DNA from: Fidelibacterota bacterium
Lineage (GTDB): Bacteria > Marinisomatota > Marinisomatia > Marinisomatales > TCS55
Assembly (NCBI GenBank): GCA_002725545.1
Contig: PBPW01000068.1
Coordinates: 11,697 to 18,890 of the forward strand
Direction: 5' to 3'
DNA length: 7,194 nucleotides
Shown piece after piece: positions 6,007 through 7,194 of the stretch (position 1 is the first letter of the stretch; every line of letters begins with the position of its first letter). The notes under the pieces were generated by a model. It ran no database searches. It was not told the DNA's origin and worked only from the letters and a program-made list of their open reading frames with translations. A program made the position numbers and the translations under genes.

Positions 6007-7194
6007 TCAAAATACAAAAGATGTTTCAATAGATGTAATATCAATCATTTCAGCATTGCCATCAATTCGTCCATTCGCATTATAATCACGAAAAGAACGT
6101 CTGAAAATATAATTTAAAACCAATCCTTGTCCCATAGAAATTCCAAGATTATAACCAATAACAGTACTTTCAGTATATTCAAATTTAAATGGATTAGGAA
6201 CATTTCTTTGCTGATAAAATGCAGAGCCGCTCTGAAGTCGACTAATTGATTTTTTTAACTTTAATGATCCTAGAAATGTCTGATTTTTATCCTCTAAATA
6301 CCTAACCTCTTTATCTGACCATTGATTTCCAATCATATTGTTATAAGATAAATTTACCTGGAAAATATTGCCAAGATCTAAAGATGCTCCTGAGAAATAA
6401 CCATTTTGCTTTCCAAATCTTCCTAATCTAGATTCTTTTGTGCGTAAAATAATCTGGCTTGAGCTGTTTTTTGTAAAGCTTATACGTTCAATTTCGTACA
6501 AACGATTCCAGTAATTAAATTCAAATTTGCCTTCTGGCATCATTCTGTATTCAAAACTAAAACTCAATGGTCCGAACCTTGAAGAAAGGCCGAATGGAAT
6601 TACCCCAACCCCTAGCTCTTGTATCTCGCCGGTTCCTGGGTGCACTGTCTCTCCAATCATCTGCGCAGCTTGAGAATAGACAGTAACCGAAAAATTCTCT
6701 TTATTTATAACCGGAAAACCCATGTCAATAGCAATAGCCATAATACCATCTGAATCCTTATTCAGGTTTAACGGTTCATCCTTCTTCAAAATATTATCAT
6801 CAAGAACTATTGGATCACCAGAATAACCTGGAATACGACTATCCAAAGTATCTGTTATTCCATCTCCATCAATATCCCATTCATTGGGATCATAATCAGA
6901 TAATCCATCTCCATCACTATCAAGCCACCATGATTTATCATTTGGAAAATCATCAACAATATTTGGTCTTCCATCATTATCATTGTCTCGCAATCCAAGA
7001 TACTGGTTACGATCCGAAACAAAAGAAATACCTATTGGAAGACCCATGAATTTTCTAGAACTAGCTCTTCCTCCAAATAGACCCAAATTTTCTTTTAGGT
7101 CATTAGCAAAAGCTTCATATTTAATTGAGGGAGAATTTTTCTCAAAATTTACTCCGATTTTACGATCTTGAGGGTACAGGATTGAATTTGAATA
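6007..7194 (-). CDS. Outer-membrane-type protein with TSP3-like calcium-binding repeats, C-terminal part (5' end outside window)
   Basis: The frame is open to the window edge, so 395 C-terminal residues are visible and the true start lies beyond base 7194. An in-frame TTG at 7084-7086 is internal and is not the start. Visible residues 70-118 hold three aspartate-rich DxDxDG loops (DNDNDG at 70, DSDGDG at 92, DIDGDG at 107), the pattern of thrombospondin type-3 calcium-binding repeats. Residues 150-395 read as alternating polar and hydrophobic beta-strands, and the chain ends TSFVF. A terminal phenylalanine is the usual recognition signal for beta-barrel outer-membrane proteins. A further calcium-loop-like stretch with D370, N372, N374 and D378 lies just before the end. 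I infer a surface-exposed or barrel outer-membrane protein that may bind Ca2+; its ligand and function are unknown. The TGA stop lies 5 bases before the alaS ATG, so the two genes are probably co-transcribed. No family beyond the repeats is recognised. Confidence 0.8.
   Translation of the reverse strand, partial: YSNSILYPQDRKIGVNFEKNSPSIKYEAFANDLKENLGLFGGRASSRKFMGLPIGISFVSDRNQYLGLRDNDNDGRPNIVDDFPNDKSWWLDSDGDGLSDYDPNEWDIDGDGITDTLDSRIPGYSGDPIVLDDNILKKDEPLNLNKDSDGIMAIAIDMGFPVINKENFSVTVYSQAAQMIGETVHPGTGEIQELGVGVIPFGLSSRFGPLSFSFEYRMMPEGKFEFNYWNRLYEIERISFTKNSSSQIILRTKESRLGRFGKQNGYFSGASLDLGNIFQVNLSYNNMIGNQWSDKEVRYLEDKNQTFLGSLKLKKSISRLQSGSAFYQQRNVPNPFKFEYTESTVIGYNLGISMGQGLVLNYIFRRSFRDYNANGRIDGNAEMIDITSIETSFVF
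6835..6987 (-). repeat. Three aspartate-rich calcium-loop repeats encoded in the outer-membrane protein
   Basis: The plus strand carries near-identical CCATCTCCATCA-type blocks at 6860-6876 and 6905-6921, 45 bases (15 residues) apart, and a degenerate copy at 6971-6987, a further 66 bases (22 residues) away. On the coding strand each encodes a D-x-D-x-D-G loop. The in-frame spacing and partial degeneracy fit TSP3-type protein repeats maintained by selection rather than a DNA-level satellite. The loops would be expected to bind Ca2+. Confidence 0.75.

Noticed and set aside
6002..6010. TTG start for alaS three codons upstream, giving a TTGA-type overlap with the previous stop
   Set aside because: ATG at 5999-6001 matches the usual AlaRS N-terminus and is the stronger start codon; the extension adds only three residues. 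Not fully excluded.
6810..7049. Plus-strand His-rich frame that looks like a metal-binding peptide
   Set aside because: The histidines arise because the reverse complement of the repeated Asp/Gly codons of the calcium loops reads as CAT/CAC in another frame; it is antisense to a convincing gene.
7084..7086. TTG as start codon of the outer-membrane protein
   Set aside because: The same frame stays open for another 36 codons to the window edge with protein-like sequence, no ribosome binding site precedes the TTG, and no signal peptide follows it.

Overview
This is a fully packed, AT-rich bacterial stretch. Seven genes lie on the minus strand and are read from high to low coordinates; two of them run off the window edges. 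Every junction is tight: the largest gap is 22 bases, and two pairs of genes overlap. No internal promoter or intrinsic terminator is visible, and there is no RNA gene, mobile element or CRISPR array. The layout suggests one co-transcribed unit whose promoter lies beyond base 7194 and whose end lies to the left of base 1.

In transcription order the genes are: (1) the C-terminal 395 residues of an outer-membrane-type protein with thrombospondin type-3-like calcium-binding repeats, 6007-7194; (2) alaS, alanyl-tRNA synthetase, 3410-6001; (3) a PPC/DUF296-domain protein, 2995-3420; (4) ridA, an enamine/imine deaminase, 2605-2985; (5) a small DUF5683-type membrane protein, 2177-2599; (6) a sodium-dependent amino-acid transporter of the neurotransmitter:sodium symporter (NSS) family, 807-2180; (7) a multi-pass membrane protein of unknown function, 1-784, starting at TTG and cut by the window edge.

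The organism is most likely a Gram-negative marine-type bacterium of the FCB superphylum. The beta-barrel-like protein ending in an aromatic residue points to an outer membrane. DUF5683-type proteins and surface proteins with DxDxDG repeats are common in Bacteroidetes, Fibrobacteres and Marinimicrobia (SAR406). The low GC content, the NSS transporter and the tight packing resemble uncultured marine lineages such as Marinimicrobia. This placement is inference from gene style, not a phylogenetic result.

A possible common theme is amino-acid handling: AlaRS charges tRNA-Ala, RidA removes reactive enamines made by PLP enzymes, and the NSS protein would import amino acids with Na+. The outer-membrane protein and the two unexplained membrane proteins do not fit this theme. 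I see no defence, mobile or biosynthetic system. The least explained parts are the membrane protein at the left edge and the calcium-repeat outer-membrane protein at the right edge.
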